From contig NZ_SRLQ01000003.1 in the NCBI RefSeq assembly GCF_004745805.1, forward strand, positions 537,983-601,982: DNA of 64,000 bases. Reading direction: 5' to 3'. The notes beneath the pieces were generated by a model, which was given only the letters and a program-made list of their open reading frames with translations, made no database searches and was not told where the DNA came from. This stretch comes from Mycolicibacterium sp. CH28 (GTDB taxonomy: Bacteria; Actinomycetota; Actinomycetes; Mycobacteriales; Mycobacteriaceae). Within the stretch, counting starts at the first letter, position 1; the number at the start of each line of letters is the position of its first letter. The translations under genes were made by a program, and so were the position numbers. Below, piece after piece: positions 36,962-46,526 of the stretch.

Positions 36962-37888
36962 TCACTGCAGGAACCGAGAGGTCCCCGCGGTACGTACGAC
37001 GTGGCCGGCCTTCGCTTGGCGGTACCCGACGAAACCTCCGAGTGCCGTGAGGGCGAGGAGTCCTGCGAAACCCGGCAGGGCCAGGGCCGCGACCTCACCG
37101 ATCTTGGCTTCCCTGAGGTAGTTCGGATAGCCCACCCTAGACGACGCGGGAGGTTCTGTACCGGCTCCTGACGAGGTCGCCGGGGGACGTTCGCGGCTCG
37201 TGGACGACTCTCGCGCCGGGCCGCCGCGCGGTCCCGGCTCGGCTGCGGCACCCGAACCGCCCGCGGTGGGGGCCGGACGCAGCGGCGGCAGTTCGATCAA
37301 TGGCGGCATGGTGATCGGGGCCGGCTCCATTCCCGGGGGCGTGACGGCACCGCGGTCGGCGCTCACCACGCCCGGTTCACCGGGCTCGCCAGGCTCGCCC
37401 GGCGGCGGAGGTGTCCGCGGCAGAATGCCAATGCCCCCGCCACTACCCCCGCCACCGCCGGCCGACTTCGGGGGCGAGACGATCGCCAGATCTGGGGCCC
37501 GCGGTAATCCAACACCTTCCGATGGGCCCGGGTTTCCGGGCGGATGGTGACAGGGCGGCCACGGCCAGGGCGGCCACGGCCAGGGCCAGTTTGGGAGCTC
37601 GCCTGCACCGGGAGTTTCGGCGGCTGCCGCGCCCGGCCGGCGCGGGGTTGCCGACGGGCGAGGCCGCGGACGTCCGACTCCCGGAGCGCTGGCGCCGGCG
37701 GGCCTGCCAGTGCCGGGCGCGTCCGTGCGATCAGGCCCGGAGCCGTCGCCAGGCCCGCCCTGGCTGCCGCCAACGGCCCCGGGATCGGCCCAGGCCGGCG
37801 CCGCGCCAAGCAGGCCCGTCCCACCGCAGAGCAAACCGCACGCGATCACCCAGCTAATCGCTGCGGCCTTCATCGGCGAGCGGTTCAC
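36962..37888 (-). CDS. Secreted/anchored Pro-Gly-rich protein
   Basis: 308 residues. The signal peptide ends LGAAPAWA-D; the mature part is dominated by Pro/Gly/Ala low complexity (WPWPWPPWPWPPCHHPPG, GGGGGSGGGIGI, PGEPGEPGEPG). A C-terminal helix (AALALPGFAGLLALTALGGFVGY) with a basic tail would anchor it to the membrane. No enzyme motif. The start is GTG 37888 or ATG 37873. It is upstream of the ImmA/IrrE gene by 46 bp on the same strand, possibly one operon. Function unknown. Confidence 0.65.
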   Translation of the reverse strand: MNRSPMKAAAISWVIACGLLCGGTGLLGAAPAWADPGAVGGSQGGPGDGSGPDRTDAPGTGRPAGASAPGVGRPRPRPSATPRRPGAAAAETPGAGELPNWPWPWPPWPWPPCHHPPGNPGPSEGVGLPRAPDLAIVSPPKSAGGGGGSGGGIGILPRTPPPPGEPGEPGEPGVVSADRGAVTPPGMEPAPITMPPLIELPPLRPAPTAGGSGAAAEPGPRGGPARESSTSRERPPATSSGAGTEPPASSRVGYPNYLREAKIGEVAALALPGFAGLLALTALGGFVGYRQAKAGHVVRTAGTSRFLQ

Positions 37889-38058
37889 GACGTTCCTCGG
37901 ATTGGCGGCGCAGGTGTGCGCCTGGTCAGACTGTTTCGCATCATTGTGGCATATCCGCAGGTCGTGCTGACCCCCCTTGGGCCGGGCGATAGGGTTAGCT
38001 GACCCGGTCGCGAGTGTGCCTCGCCGATCGCCGACGACCTACCCGGGAGGCATCAGGA

Positions 38059-38715
38059 ATGGGCCTGTTCACCAAGCGCAAAAGCCGCGCGACACGTCGC
38101 GCGGAGGCCCGGGCGATCAAGGCCCGCGCAAAGCTCGAGGCCAGGCTCGCCGCCAAGAACGAAGCTCGTCGCATCAAGGCCGTCGAGCGCGCCGAGAACA
38201 AGTCGATCGATGCTCAGCTGAAGGCCGCCCGCGACGCCGACCGGGCCGCGGTGAAGGTCGCCGAAGCGCAACTGAAGGCGGCAAGGGAGGGCAAACTTCT
38301 GTCCCCCACCCGCGTGCGGCGTCTGCTGACGGTGTCGCGGCTGCTGGCACCGATCGTGGTGCCGATCGCCTACCGTGCCGCGATCGCCGCCAGGGGTGTG
38401 ATCGACGAGCGCCGCGCCGATCGCCTCGGGGTGCCGTTGAGCCAGCTCGGTCAGTTCTCCGGCCACGGCGGGCAGCTGTCGGCCCGGATCGCCGGCGCCG
38501 AGAGCTCATTGCGACTGGTTGCCGAGAAGAAGCCCAAGGACGCCGAGACCAAACAATTCGTGGCCGCGATCACCGAGCGGCTCAGCGCCCTGTCGGCGGC
38601 CGTCACCGCCGCGGAGAACATGCCCGGCCCGCGGCGCCGGGACGCGCACGCCGCGATCACCGAGCAGCTCGACGGTATCGATGCCGACTTGATGGCCCGC
38701 CTCGGCGTGCTCTGA
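38059..38715 (+). CDS. DUF6474-type Ala/Lys-rich protein (Rv3850-like)
   Basis: 218 residues, the same length as Rv3850. A very basic N-terminus (MGLFTKRKSRATRRAEARAI) leads into a long charged helix (~10-90). A hydrophobic stretch (LLTVSRLLAPIVVPIAYRAAI) and a helical C-terminus follow. It looks membrane-associated. ATG 38059 follows gaggcatcagga, a plausible RBS; the frame from 38014 adds nothing conserved. Function unknown. Confidence 0.83.
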   Translation: MGLFTKRKSRATRRAEARAIKARAKLEARLAAKNEARRIKAVERAENKSIDAQLKAARDADRAAVKVAEAQLKAAREGKLLSPTRVRRLLTVSRLLAPIVVPIAYRAAIAARGVIDERRADRLGVPLSQLGQFSGHGGQLSARIAGAESSLRLVAEKKPKDAETKQFVAAITERLSALSAAVTAAENMPGPRRRDAHAAITEQLDGIDADLMARLGVL

Positions 38716-38734
38716 TCGGCAGCCGCACATTCGA

Positions 38735-39424
38735 ATGACCAACCGCCGGTTGGTGACGCGGGCTTCGAGAATCGCCGCACTCACCACCGCGCTCACCCTC
38801 GGATCGTGGATATGCGCGGCCACTGCCGGCGCCCACATCCACGTCGACGCCGATCACCCGGTCCGCGGCGACGACGCACTGGTGACCTTCCAGGTTCCCA
38901 ATGAATCCGAGAAGGGCTCTCCAACAACGAGAGTCACAATCGCTCTGCCCAACGTCGCCTCGGCGAGCACCGATGTGATGCAGGGGTGGACGGCCACCCT
39001 GGATCGTGACGGGTCCAGCGGCGCCTATCGGTCCGTCACCTTCACCGCGGCTCCCGACGCCGGCATCGGGGCGGCCCAGTTCGAGTTGTTCCCGATCTCG
39101 ATCCAATTGCCCGATTCCGAGTCGGTGACGTTCCCTGTCATCCAGACCTACGCCGACGGCACCACGGTGAACTGGGACCAGCCGCCGCTGCCCAACGGCG
39201 ACGAGCCCGAGTTCCCGGCGCCGGTGCTGGTACTCGCGCCAGGACCGCACGAGGCCAAGGAACACCAGCGCGCCCCGGCTCCCTCGGTGAGCGCCACACC
39301 GGAGTCCGGCGCTCCGATCGAGCCCAGATCCAACCCGGACAACACTGCGCGTGCGCTGGCCGGAGGGGCACTGCTGGTGGCCGCGATCGGTGTCGGCGTC
39401 GCGCTGGCCCGGCGCCGGACATGA
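38735..39424 (+). CDS. YcnI-family (DUF1775) exported copper-related protein
   Basis: 229 residues. The signal peptide ends at about AGA-HIHV, so the mature N-terminus is His, as in the copper-binding YcnI domain. Conserved blocks [37 protein letters not shown] and [10 protein letters not shown] follow, with the conserved Trp and Glu near the metal site. A C-terminal helix ([19 protein letters not shown]) plus a RRRT anchor end it. YcnI genes usually sit with copC/copD. Here the next frame is only a signal-peptide-like remnant overlapping the stop. Confidence 0.88.
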   Translation: MTNRRLVTRASRIAALTTALTLGSWICAATAGAHIHVDADHPVRGDDALVTFQVPNESEKGSPTTRVTIALPNVASASTDVMQGWTATLDRDGSSGAYRSVTFTAAPDAGIGAAQFELFPISIQLPDSESVTFPVIQTYADGTTVNWDQPPLPNGDEPEFPAPVLVLAPGPHEAKEHQRAPAPSVSATPESGAPIEPRSNPDNTARALAGGALLVAAIGVGVALARRRT

Positions 39425-39555
39425 CAGTGCTGCGGCGTGTCCTCGCCGCCGCGCTGCTGATCGCCGCCACGGCCGTCAAGGGGACGGCGGTGGCCTGGGC
39501 CGGCCGCCCTTCCTGGCCTGGCATGATGGGATCGACTGCCGGCTTTCGCGACTAG
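39421..39555 (+). pseudogene. Signal-peptide-only remnant, possibly of a CopC gene
   Basis: 44 codons starting in the ycnI stop (ATGA). It reads [20 protein letters not shown] and then [21 protein letters not shown] before a stop. The first 27 residues look like a signal peptide, but there is no mature domain. In related loci a CopC gene follows ycnI. I infer a decayed or deleted copC; a genuine tiny exported peptide is the alternative. Confidence 0.5.
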
Positions 39556-39576
39556 ACACTGCAAAGGAGCAGCCAG

Positions 39577-40026
39577 ATGGCAGAAGCGCAGGACCGGCCC
39601 GACGAGGGCCAGGCCGCCACCCCGCCCGGGCCGCCGCCACCGGAGAAGGCCGCTGCGAAGAAGCAGCCGGCCAAGAAGGCGCCGGCCAAGAAGGCCCCCG
39701 CCAAGAAGGCGCCGGCGAAGTCAACCGAGGCGGCGAAGAAAACACCGGCCAAGAAGGTGGCGCCGCGCAAGGCGCCGGCGGCGATAGAAGCGCCCGTGGC
39801 TCCCCCGGCACTGGTCGCCGGGAACGGCTCCCCGGTCACCGAGGGTGCCCGCGAGGCGGCCGCCAACGCCAAGGCCTCGGTCGAGCAGGCCGCCAACCCC
39901 GTGTCGGGACCGGTCGGTCCCCCCGCCGAGCAACGCGGGCGCTCACCTCTGCAATTCGCAGTCGCTTTCGCCGCGACGGTGTTCATCGCATTGATCGTGC
40001 GCCGGCTGCGGCATCGGCACGAGTGA
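39577..40026 (+). CDS. Histone-like, membrane-anchored protein (Rv3852 Hns-like)
   Basis: 149 residues. The N-terminal half is Lys/Ala/Pro repeats ([19 protein letters not shown]), a histone-H1-like DNA-binding tail. Residues ~90-115 form an Ala-rich helix, and the C-terminus is a membrane helix ([18 protein letters not shown]). M. tuberculosis Rv3852 shares this plan; its nucleoid role is debated. ATG 39577 follows aaaggagcagcc, a strong RBS. It is 3 bp before rraA. Confidence 0.87.
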   Translation: MAEAQDRPDEGQAATPPGPPPPEKAAAKKQPAKKAPAKKAPAKKAPAKSTEAAKKTPAKKVAPRKAPAAIEAPVAPPALVAGNGSPVTEGAREAAANAKASVEQAANPVSGPVGPPAEQRGRSPLQFAVAFAATVFIALIVRRLRHRHE

Positions 40027-40028
40027 CC

Positions 40029-40511
40029 ATGACCGTCCCTTTCCGCGCGACCGCAGACCTGGTCGACGACATCGGGCCCGAGGTCCGCAGTTGTGACGTT
40101 CAGTTCCGCCAGTTCGGCGGCCGTACCGAGTTCGCCGGACCGATCAGCACGGTTCGGTGTTTCCAGGACAATGCGCTGCTGAAGGCGGTGCTGTCCGAGC
40201 CCGGCGACGGCAAGGTGTTGGTCATCGACGGGGACGCGTCGGTGCACAGCGCCCTGGTGGGTGATCTCATCGCCGAACTGGCCCGCTCCAACGGCTGGGC
40301 AGGGCTCGTGGTGCACGGTGCCGTCCGCGATGCAGCAACGCTGCGCACCCTCGACATCGGCATCAAGGCGCTGGGCACCAACCCGCGCAAGAGCACCAAG
40401 ACCGGCGCCGGCGAGCGGGATATTGCGGTCAGCTTCGGCGGCGTCACCTTCGTTCCCGGCGAGCTGGCGTACAGCGACGACGACGGGATCGTCGTTACCT
40501 CGAGTGACTAA
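40029..40511 (+). CDS. rraA: RraA-family protein (RNase E regulator-like / aldolase-like)
   Basis: 160 residues with the RraA core: [27 protein letters not shown] at the N-terminus, [23 protein letters not shown], and [31 protein letters not shown] with the conserved Arg-Asp. Family members bind RNase E or act as oxaloacetate decarboxylase/HMG aldolase relatives; M. tuberculosis Rv3853 was earlier called MenG. It overlaps the convergent ethA by 4 bp at the stop codons. Confidence 0.92.
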   Translation: MTVPFRATADLVDDIGPEVRSCDVQFRQFGGRTEFAGPISTVRCFQDNALLKAVLSEPGDGKVLVIDGDASVHSALVGDLIAELARSNGWAGLVVHGAVRDAATLRTLDIGIKALGTNPRKSTKTGAGERDIAVSFGGVTFVPGELAYSDDDGIVVTSSD

Positions 40512-41986
40512 ACACCAACCGGTACACGGTGTTTGGTGAAGATCAACGCGTCGTCGTCGACCTTGCCGTGCCGGATCAACCGCAGGTCCAGCAGGTAGTT
40601 CTGCTTGAGCCGCCAGGGCGCCCGGGAGCCGGCCTTGGGCAGCCGGTCCAGCGCGCGCAGGACGTAGCCGGGCGTGAAGTCCAGCAGCTGACGGGGCTCG
40701 ATGTCGGCGTCCGGCTGGGTGGGTTCGACCCGGTCGTACCCGTGCGAATCCATGTAATTGATTACGCGGCAGACGAATTCAGATACCAGATCGGCCTTCA
40801 GGGTCCACGAGGCGTTGGTGTAGCCGATGGTGAACGCCATATTGGGCACGCCGGAGAGCATCATGCCCTTGTAGGCCATCGTCGTCGTCAGGTCGAGCGG
40901 CTTGCCATCCTGCCGGATCTCGGCGCCGCCGAACAGCTGCAGGTTCAAACCCGTTGCAGTGACGACGATGTCGGCGTCGATTTCGCGGCCCGAGCTGAGC
41001 TTGATGCCGGTCTCGGTGAAATGGTCGATGGTATCGGTGACGACCTCGGCCTGACCCTTGCGGATCGCGCGGAACAGGTCGCCGTTGGGCGCCAAGCACA
41101 GTCGCTCATCCCACACCCGATAGCTCGGGCCGAAGTGCTTGTGGACGTCGTAGCCTTCGGGTAGCCGGCGCTGGGCCATGGTCAGCAGCTGCTTACGCAT
41201 GAAGTTCGGGAACCGGCGCGCCAGCCGGTACTGGACGGACTGGAACACAATGCTCTTCCAGCGGTTGATGACGTAGGCGGGTTTGGCCGGAAGGAGCTTG
41301 TTCATCCGGACGGCGAACGGGTCGACGTCGGGCAGCGCCCCGATGTAAGTCGGCGATCGCTGCAGCATCGTGACGTGCCCGGCACCGGAATTGGCCAGCG
41401 CGGGAATGAGGGTCACCGCAGTGGCGCCGCTGCCGATGACCACGACACGCTTGCCTGCGTAATCCAGATCCTGCGGCCAGTGCTGGGGATGCACGATCGT
41501 GCCGCCGAAGTCGGCCGCACCGGGGAACTCCGGCGAGTAGCCCTCGTCGTAGTTGTAGTAGCCGCTGCAGGCGAACAGGAACGAGCAGGTGATGTCCTTG
41601 TGTTGGCCGCCGGACTCCACCCGGACCGTCCACCGGTTGTCGGCGGTGGACCACTCGGCACTGACGACGCGCTGGTCAAAGCGGATGTGCTTGTCGATGC
41701 CGTACTCGCGCACCGTGTCGTTGAGGTAGCTCATGATCGACGGGCCGTCGGCAATGGCCTTCTGCGATGTCCAGGGCTTGAACCGGAAGCCGAGGGTGAA
41801 CATGTCCGAGTCCGAGCGGATACCCGGATATTTGAACAGGTCCCAGGTCCCGCCGAGGTTGGCGCGCCGCTCGAGCACCACGAAACTCTTCGACGGGCAA
41901 CGGTCCTGCAGGTGCCAGGCGGCGCTGATGCCGGAGATGCCGGCGCCCACGATCACAACATCGACGTGTTCGGTCATGCGCGCCAC
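40508..41986 (-). CDS. ethA: FAD-containing Baeyer-Villiger monooxygenase EthA
   Basis: 492 residues (Rv3854c, 489). FAD site [14 protein letters not shown] at the N-terminus, the segment [25 protein letters not shown] site [13 protein letters not shown] (~190), and the BVMO fingerprint [11 protein letters not shown]. It oxidises ketones; in M. tuberculosis it activates the prodrug ethionamide. Divergently transcribed from ethR with a 68-bp gap that contains a perfect nested palindrome, the EthR operator. Confidence 0.95.
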   Translation of the reverse strand: MARMTEHVDVVIVGAGISGISAAWHLQDRCPSKSFVVLERRANLGGTWDLFKYPGIRSDSDMFTLGFRFKPWTSQKAIADGPSIMSYLNDTVREYGIDKHIRFDQRVVSAEWSTADNRWTVRVESGGQHKDITCSFLFACSGYYNYDEGYSPEFPGAADFGGTIVHPQHWPQDLDYAGKRVVVIGSGATAVTLIPALANSGAGHVTMLQRSPTYIGALPDVDPFAVRMNKLLPAKPAYVINRWKSIVFQSVQYRLARRFPNFMRKQLLTMAQRRLPEGYDVHKHFGPSYRVWDERLCLAPNGDLFRAIRKGQAEVVTDTIDHFTETGIKLSSGREIDADIVVTATGLNLQLFGGAEIRQDGKPLDLTTTMAYKGMMLSGVPNMAFTIGYTNASWTLKADLVSEFVCRVINYMDSHGYDRVEPTQPDADIEPRQLLDFTPGYVLRALDRLPKAGSRAPWRLKQNYLLDLRLIRHGKVDDDALIFTKHRVPVGV

Positions 41987-41996
41987 GCTATCAACG

Positions 41997-42039
41997 CCGT
42001 GTCGAATAGGTCAACACTGTGTTGATTAATTCGACACGG
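41997..42039. promoter_or_regulatory. EthR operator, perfect 43-bp nested palindrome
   Basis: Outer arms ccgtgtcgaat (41997-42007) and attcgacacgg (42029-42039), inner arms tcaacac (42011-42017) and gtgttga (42019-42025), central t at 42018, with equal 3-bp spacers on both sides. It fills the ethA-ethR intergenic gap, so EthR would repress both ethA and itself. A GTG at 42019 lies inside it and argues against that as the ethR start. Confidence 0.85.
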
Positions 42040-42054
42040 TGTAAAGTCGCGTGG

Positions 42055-42738
42055 GTGTCAGCCGTCAGCCCGCCCCGGACTCGTGGGCGTCGCACCACCC
42101 GCCCCTCGGGTGACGACCGGGAAGCGGCCATCCTGACCACGCTGGAAGAGATGCTCGCGGGCCGGCCGTTCGCCGAGATCTCGGTGGACGACCTCGCCAA
42201 GGGCGCCGGGCTGTCCCGCCCAACCTTCTACTTCTATTTCGCCTCGAAGGACGCCGTGCTGGTACGGCTGTTCGAGCGGGCGATCCGGGCCGCCGGCCCG
42301 GGCCTGCACCAGCCCGCCGACGCGCCGGCCGACAACCCCGCGCGGGCCTGGCACGACGGCATCTATGCCTTCTTCGACGCACTACGCCCGCACCGCGCGG
42401 TCGTACTCGCCGGGCTGGCCGCGACAGCGACTAACGCCGAACTCCGCCAACTGTGGGCGGCCTTCATGGCGGGCTGGATCGACTACACCGCCGCCTTGAT
42501 CACCAAGGAACGCCATCGTGGGGCCGCGCCCGACACGATCCCGGCTCACGACTTGGCGACCGCGCTCAACCTGATGAACGAGCGCGTGGTCATCGCCTCG
42601 CAGGGCACCCAGGAACCGACACTGCCCGAAAGGGCTGCGCTGGAGACGCTCGCCCATGTCTGGACCACCAGCATCTACGGGCTCGGCGGACCGCCGGGCG
42701 CCGACGCAGAGCCCTTGGTCCCTGTTTCGACAACGTAG
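42055..42738 (+). CDS. ethR: TetR-family repressor EthR
   Basis: 227 residues from GTG 42055. RGRRTTRPSGDDREAAI precedes the helix-turn-helix (EISVDDLAKGAGLSRPTFYFYFASKDAVL). The C-terminal ligand domain keeps the EthR wording: IPAHDLATALNLMNERVVIAS, HVWTTSIYG. It represses ethA. The chosen start mirrors EthR of M. tuberculosis (216 residues); a GTG at 42019 would place the start within the operator. Confidence 0.93.
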   Translation: MSAVSPPRTRGRRTTRPSGDDREAAILTTLEEMLAGRPFAEISVDDLAKGAGLSRPTFYFYFASKDAVLVRLFERAIRAAGPGLHQPADAPADNPARAWHDGIYAFFDALRPHRAVVLAGLAATATNAELRQLWAAFMAGWIDYTAALITKERHRGAAPDTIPAHDLATALNLMNERVVIASQGTQEPTLPERAALETLAHVWTTSIYGLGGPPGADAEPLVPVSTT

Positions 42739-42805
42739 GTCGTCAGTTTCATACCGGCTTTGCATATCTGACTGAATGCTCATCGCGTGGCCCTAGTCTG
42801 GCGGC

Positions 42806-45292
42806 ATGTCGGAGCGTCACCCGGCGAGCGGTGCCACGGTTGCCAAGCTCGCGTTGTACTGCCTGCTGGCTGGTGTTCTGGTGGCGGCCATGCTGTTTCC
42901 GCTCGTCGGTGGCGCCGGCGTCGTGGTCAACCACGCCTCCGATGTGGCGACGCAGGATTCCGCGCAATTGATGGAGGGCCAGGTGCCCACCGTCTCGACC
43001 ATGGTGGACGCGGCCGGCAATCCGATCGCCTGGATCTACGCCCAACGCCGGTGGCCGGTGACCTCCGACCGGATCGCCGACACCATGAAACTGGCGATCG
43101 TCTCCATCGAGGACAAACGCTTCGCCGACCACAACGGTGTCGACGTCCAGGGCACCCTGACCGGCCTGCTCGGCTATCTCAAGGGTGACCTCGACACCCG
43201 CGGCGGGTCGACGATCGAACAGCAGTACATCAAGAACTACAACTTGTTGGTCAACGCCCAGACCGACGCCGAACGACGGGCAGCGGTCGAGACCACCCCG
43301 GCGCGCAAACTGCGCGAGATCCGGATGGCGCTGGCGCTGGACAAGGTGCTGTCCAAGCCGGAGATCCTCACCCGCTACCTGAACCTGGTGTCATTCGGCA
43401 ACGGCGCCTATGGCGTGCAGGACGCCGCCAAAACGTACTTCGGCATCAACGCCGCCGACCTCAATTGGCAGCAGGCGGCGCTACTGGCCGGGATGGTGCA
43501 GTCCACCAGTGCGCTGAACCCCTACACCAACCCCGACGCCGCATTGCAGCGCCGCAACGTCGTGCTGGACACCATGATCGAGAACTTGCCGGGGAAGGCC
43601 GACGAGCTGCGCGCCGCCCGCGAGCAACCGCTAGGCGTCCTGCCCCAGCCCAGCGCGTTGCCGCAGGGTTGTATCGCGGCCGGCGACCGGGGGTTCTTCT
43701 GCGACTACGTGCTGCGGTACCTGGCTCGCGCCGGACTGTCCAAGGACGACGTCGCGCGCAACGGCTACCTGATCCGCACCACCTTGGATCCCAAGGTGCA
43801 GAACAGCGTCAAGAAGGCCATCGACACCGTGGCCAGCCCGACCCTGGACGGCGTCGCCAGCGTCATGACCGTCATCCGGCCGGGCAAGACCGCCCACAAA
43901 GTGATCGCGATGGGTGACAACCGCGGGTACGGGCTGCAACTCGACGCCGGCCAGACCGTACAGCCGCAACCGTTCTCGCTGGCCGGCGACGGCGCAGGCT
44001 CGATCTTCAAGATCTTCACCACCGCCGCCGCCCTCGAGATGGGCATGGGCATCAACGCTCAGCTCGAGGTTCCGGCGCAGTTTCAGGGCAAGGGCCTGGG
44101 CAGCAGTAACACCCCGGGCTGCCCCAAAGAGACCTGGTGTGTGAAAAACGCCGGCAACTACCGCAGCCCGATGAGCGTCACCGACGCGCTGGCGCAGTCC
44201 CCCAACACCGCGTTCGCCCGGCTGATCCAGCAAGTCGGGGTGTCGCGCGCGGTGGACATGGCGGTGCGACTCGGGTTGCGGTCCTACGCCGAACCGGGGA
44301 CCGCGCGCGCCTACAACCCGGACAACAACGAGAGCCTGGCCGAGTTCGTCAAGCGCCAGAACCTCGGCTCGTTCACGCTGGGCCCATTCGAACTGAACGC
44401 ACTCGAATTATCCAATGTCGCAGCCACATTGGCCTCCGGCGGCATGTGGTGCCCGCCCAGTCCGGTAGACAAGGTCTTCGACCGCAACGGTCAGGAGGTC
44501 GCGGTCGAGACGCAAGCGTGCGAGCAGGTGGTTCCCGAGGGGTTGGCCAACACGCTGGCCAACGGGCTGGCCAAGGACGCCACCAGCGGCACCGCGGCGA
44601 GCTCGGCCGGTTCGGCGGGCTGGAACCTGCCGGTTTCGGGTAAGACCGGCACCACCGAATCGCATCGGTCGTCGGGGTTCCTCGGCTTCACCAACCAGTA
44701 CGCCGCGGCGAACTACGTGTTCGACGACTCCCCCAATCCCGGCGGATTATGTTCCTGGCCGTTGCGGAAGTGCGGCTCCGGCAACCTCTACGGCGGCAAC
44801 GAGCCGGCGCGAACCTGGTTTATGGCGATGAAGCCGGTCGCAGGAGACTTCGGTCCGGTCGCCCTGCCCCCCACCGATCCGCGCTACGTCGACGGCGGCC
44901 CAGGCAGTGAGGTGCCCAGCGTCACCGGTCTGAGCTTCGATGCTGCACGCAAACGCCTGCGCGACGCCGGATTCCAGGTCGCCGACCTGCCCACCCCGAT
45001 CAATAGTTACGACTCGCGGGGGGCGGTTGTCGGCACCACCCCCAAGGGCAAGACCATCCCGGGCTCGATCATCACGATCAACACCAGCAACGGGATCGCA
45101 CCCGCCCCACCGCCGGAGGCTCCGCCACCACCGCCGCCCGACGCACCGCCGCCAGACGCGCCGCCACCGGACGTCAACGTCATCAACATCCCCGGCCTGC
45201 CGCCGATCACCCTGCCGATGTGGCCTCCGCCGGCGCCACCCCCGCCACCGGCACCAGAGCCGGCCCCACCCGCGCCAGCGCCACCGCCGTAG
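42806..45292 (+). CDS. Class A penicillin-binding protein with PASTA domain
   Basis: 828 residues: one N-terminal helix, a GT51 transglycosylase domain (EDKRFADHNGVD at ~102-113, RGGSTIEQQYIKN, ARKLREIRMALAL), then a transpeptidase domain (GSIFKIFTTAA with the nucleophile Ser, SPNTAF, SGKTGTTE), a PASTA domain (GSEVPSVTGLSFDAARKRLRD, ~705-770) and a Pro-rich tail. It polymerises and cross-links peptidoglycan. The architecture is PonA2-like; whether it is the PonA2 orthologue or a PonA3-type paralogue cannot be settled here. GGSTIEQQ replaces the common GGSTITQQ. Confidence 0.92.
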   Translation: MSERHPASGATVAKLALYCLLAGVLVAAMLFPLVGGAGVVVNHASDVATQDSAQLMEGQVPTVSTMVDAAGNPIAWIYAQRRWPVTSDRIADTMKLAIVSIEDKRFADHNGVDVQGTLTGLLGYLKGDLDTRGGSTIEQQYIKNYNLLVNAQTDAERRAAVETTPARKLREIRMALALDKVLSKPEILTRYLNLVSFGNGAYGVQDAAKTYFGINAADLNWQQAALLAGMVQSTSALNPYTNPDAALQRRNVVLDTMIENLPGKADELRAAREQPLGVLPQPSALPQGCIAAGDRGFFCDYVLRYLARAGLSKDDVARNGYLIRTTLDPKVQNSVKKAIDTVASPTLDGVASVMTVIRPGKTAHKVIAMGDNRGYGLQLDAGQTVQPQPFSLAGDGAGSIFKIFTTAAALEMGMGINAQLEVPAQFQGKGLGSSNTPGCPKETWCVKNAGNYRSPMSVTDALAQSPNTAFARLIQQVGVSRAVDMAVRLGLRSYAEPGTARAYNPDNNESLAEFVKRQNLGSFTLGPFELNALELSNVAATLASGGMWCPPSPVDKVFDRNGQEVAVETQACEQVVPEGLANTLANGLAKDATSGTAASSAGSAGWNLPVSGKTGTTESHRSSGFLGFTNQYAAANYVFDDSPNPGGLCSWPLRKCGSGNLYGGNEPARTWFMAMKPVAGDFGPVALPPTDPRYVDGGPGSEVPSVTGLSFDAARKRLRDAGFQVADLPTPINSYDSRGAVVGTTPKGKTIPGSIITINTSNGIAPAPPPEAPPPPPPDAPPPDAPPPDVNVINIPGLPPITLPMWPPPAPPPPPAPEPAPPAPAPPP

Positions 45293-45314
45293 GCCGGCCC
45301 GTCGGACCACCATG

Positions 45315-45328
45315 CGAACATATGTTCG
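45315..45328. promoter_or_regulatory. LexA (SOS) box over the dinB start codon
   Basis: CGAACATATGTTCG is a perfect 14-bp palindrome with the mycobacterial LexA core GAAC-N4-GTTC. The ATG of dinB (45322-45324) is inside it. LexA bound here would block the gene directly. Confidence 0.65.
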
Positions 45329-46524
45329 TGTCCGGCGGGGCGACCATCCTGCACGCCGACCTCGACTCGTTCTACGCCTCGGTCGAGCAGCGTGACGACC
45401 CAACGCTGCGCGGTCGGCCGGTAATCGTGGGCGGTGGAGTCGTGCTGGCGGCCAGCTACGAGGCAAGGGCCTACGGCGTCCGCACCGCCATGGGCGGCCG
45501 GCAGGCGCGCCTGCTGTGTCCATCCGCGGCGGTGGTCCCGCCGCGGATGTCGGCCTATAGCCGGGCCAGCGACGACGTGTTCGCGGTGTTTCGGGACACC
45601 ACGCCGCTGGTCGAGCCGCTCTCGGTGGACGAGGCCTTCCTCGACGTGTCTGGACTGCAGCGGTTGTCCGGCAACCCGGTGCAGATCGCGGCGAGGCTGC
45701 GCGAGGAGGTGCGTGTCCGGGTGGGGCTGCCCATCACCGTGGGCATCGCGCGCACCAAGTTCCTGGCCAAAGTGGCCAGCCAGGAAGCCAAACCGGACGG
45801 CCTGCTGCTGGTGCCGCCCGAACGGGAGTTGGAGTTCCTGCACCCGTTGCCGGTGCGCCGGCTGTGGGGCGTCGGCGCCAAGACCGCCGAGAAGCTGCAA
45901 TCCCACGGCATCGAGACCGTCGCCGAGGTCGCCGAACTGAGCGAATCGATGCTGGCCGCGTTGGTCGGCGGCGCGATGGGCCGCCAGCTGTACTGCCTAT
46001 CGCGCAATATCGACCGGCGCTGGGTGCAGACCGGTCGGCGCCGCCGCTCCGTGGGCGCGCAGCGGGCGCTGGGCCATGGCCGCCGGACTCCCGCCGAGCT
46101 GGACACCGTCGTGATCGGCCTGATCGATCGGATTGCCCGCCGGCTGCGCTCGGCACAGCGAACCGGACGAACAGTGGTGCTGCGCTTGCGGTTCGACGAT
46201 TTCACCCGCGCCACCCGCTCGCACACGATGCCGAGAGCGACGTCGTCGACGGAACCCATCCTTGCGGCGGCACGCGTACTCGTTGCTGCCGCGGGGGCGC
46301 TCATCGCCGAGCGGGGTATCACGCTGATCGGGTTCGCCGTCACCAATATCGACTCCGACGGTGCTCAACAGTTGGAGCTGCCGCTCGATGGCGGGCGAGC
46401 CAACACGGTGGACCTCGATGCGGCGGTCGATCGGGTGCGCCGCCGCTACGGCAACGCGATGCTCACCCGGGGCGTGTTGGTCGGCCGGGACCCCGGACTG
46501 GAGATGCCGCACCTGCCGGATTGA
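45322..46524 (+). CDS. dinB: DNA polymerase IV, DinB family (Y-family)
   Basis: 400 residues. ATILHADLDSFYASVEQ (metal site, palm), GGGVVLAASYEARAYGVRTAM, SVDEAFLDVSG (second metal site) and TVGIARTKFLAKVASQEAKPDG are classic; the HhH region (LWGVGAKTAEKLQSHGI) and little-finger domain follow. No clear beta-clamp motif is recognised at the end (EMPHLPD). It performs translesion synthesis. I choose ATG 45322; an in-frame extension to 45220 overlaps the PBP gene. Confidence 0.92.
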   Translation: MFVSGGATILHADLDSFYASVEQRDDPTLRGRPVIVGGGVVLAASYEARAYGVRTAMGGRQARLLCPSAAVVPPRMSAYSRASDDVFAVFRDTTPLVEPLSVDEAFLDVSGLQRLSGNPVQIAARLREEVRVRVGLPITVGIARTKFLAKVASQEAKPDGLLLVPPERELEFLHPLPVRRLWGVGAKTAEKLQSHGIETVAEVAELSESMLAALVGGAMGRQLYCLSRNIDRRWVQTGRRRRSVGAQRALGHGRRTPAELDTVVIGLIDRIARRLRSAQRTGRTVVLRLRFDDFTRATRSHTMPRATSSTEPILAAARVLVAAAGALIAERGITLIGFAVTNIDSDGAQQLELPLDGGRANTVDLDAAVDRVRRRYGNAMLTRGVLVGRDPGLEMPHLPD

Positions 46525-46526
46525 TC

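Noticed and set aside
36915..37251. Extended N-terminus of the ImmA/IrrE gene
   Set aside because: The extra 112 residues are Arg/Ser-rich, overlap the neighbour's 3' end and resemble nothing; AAGGGG before 36915 supports the short form.
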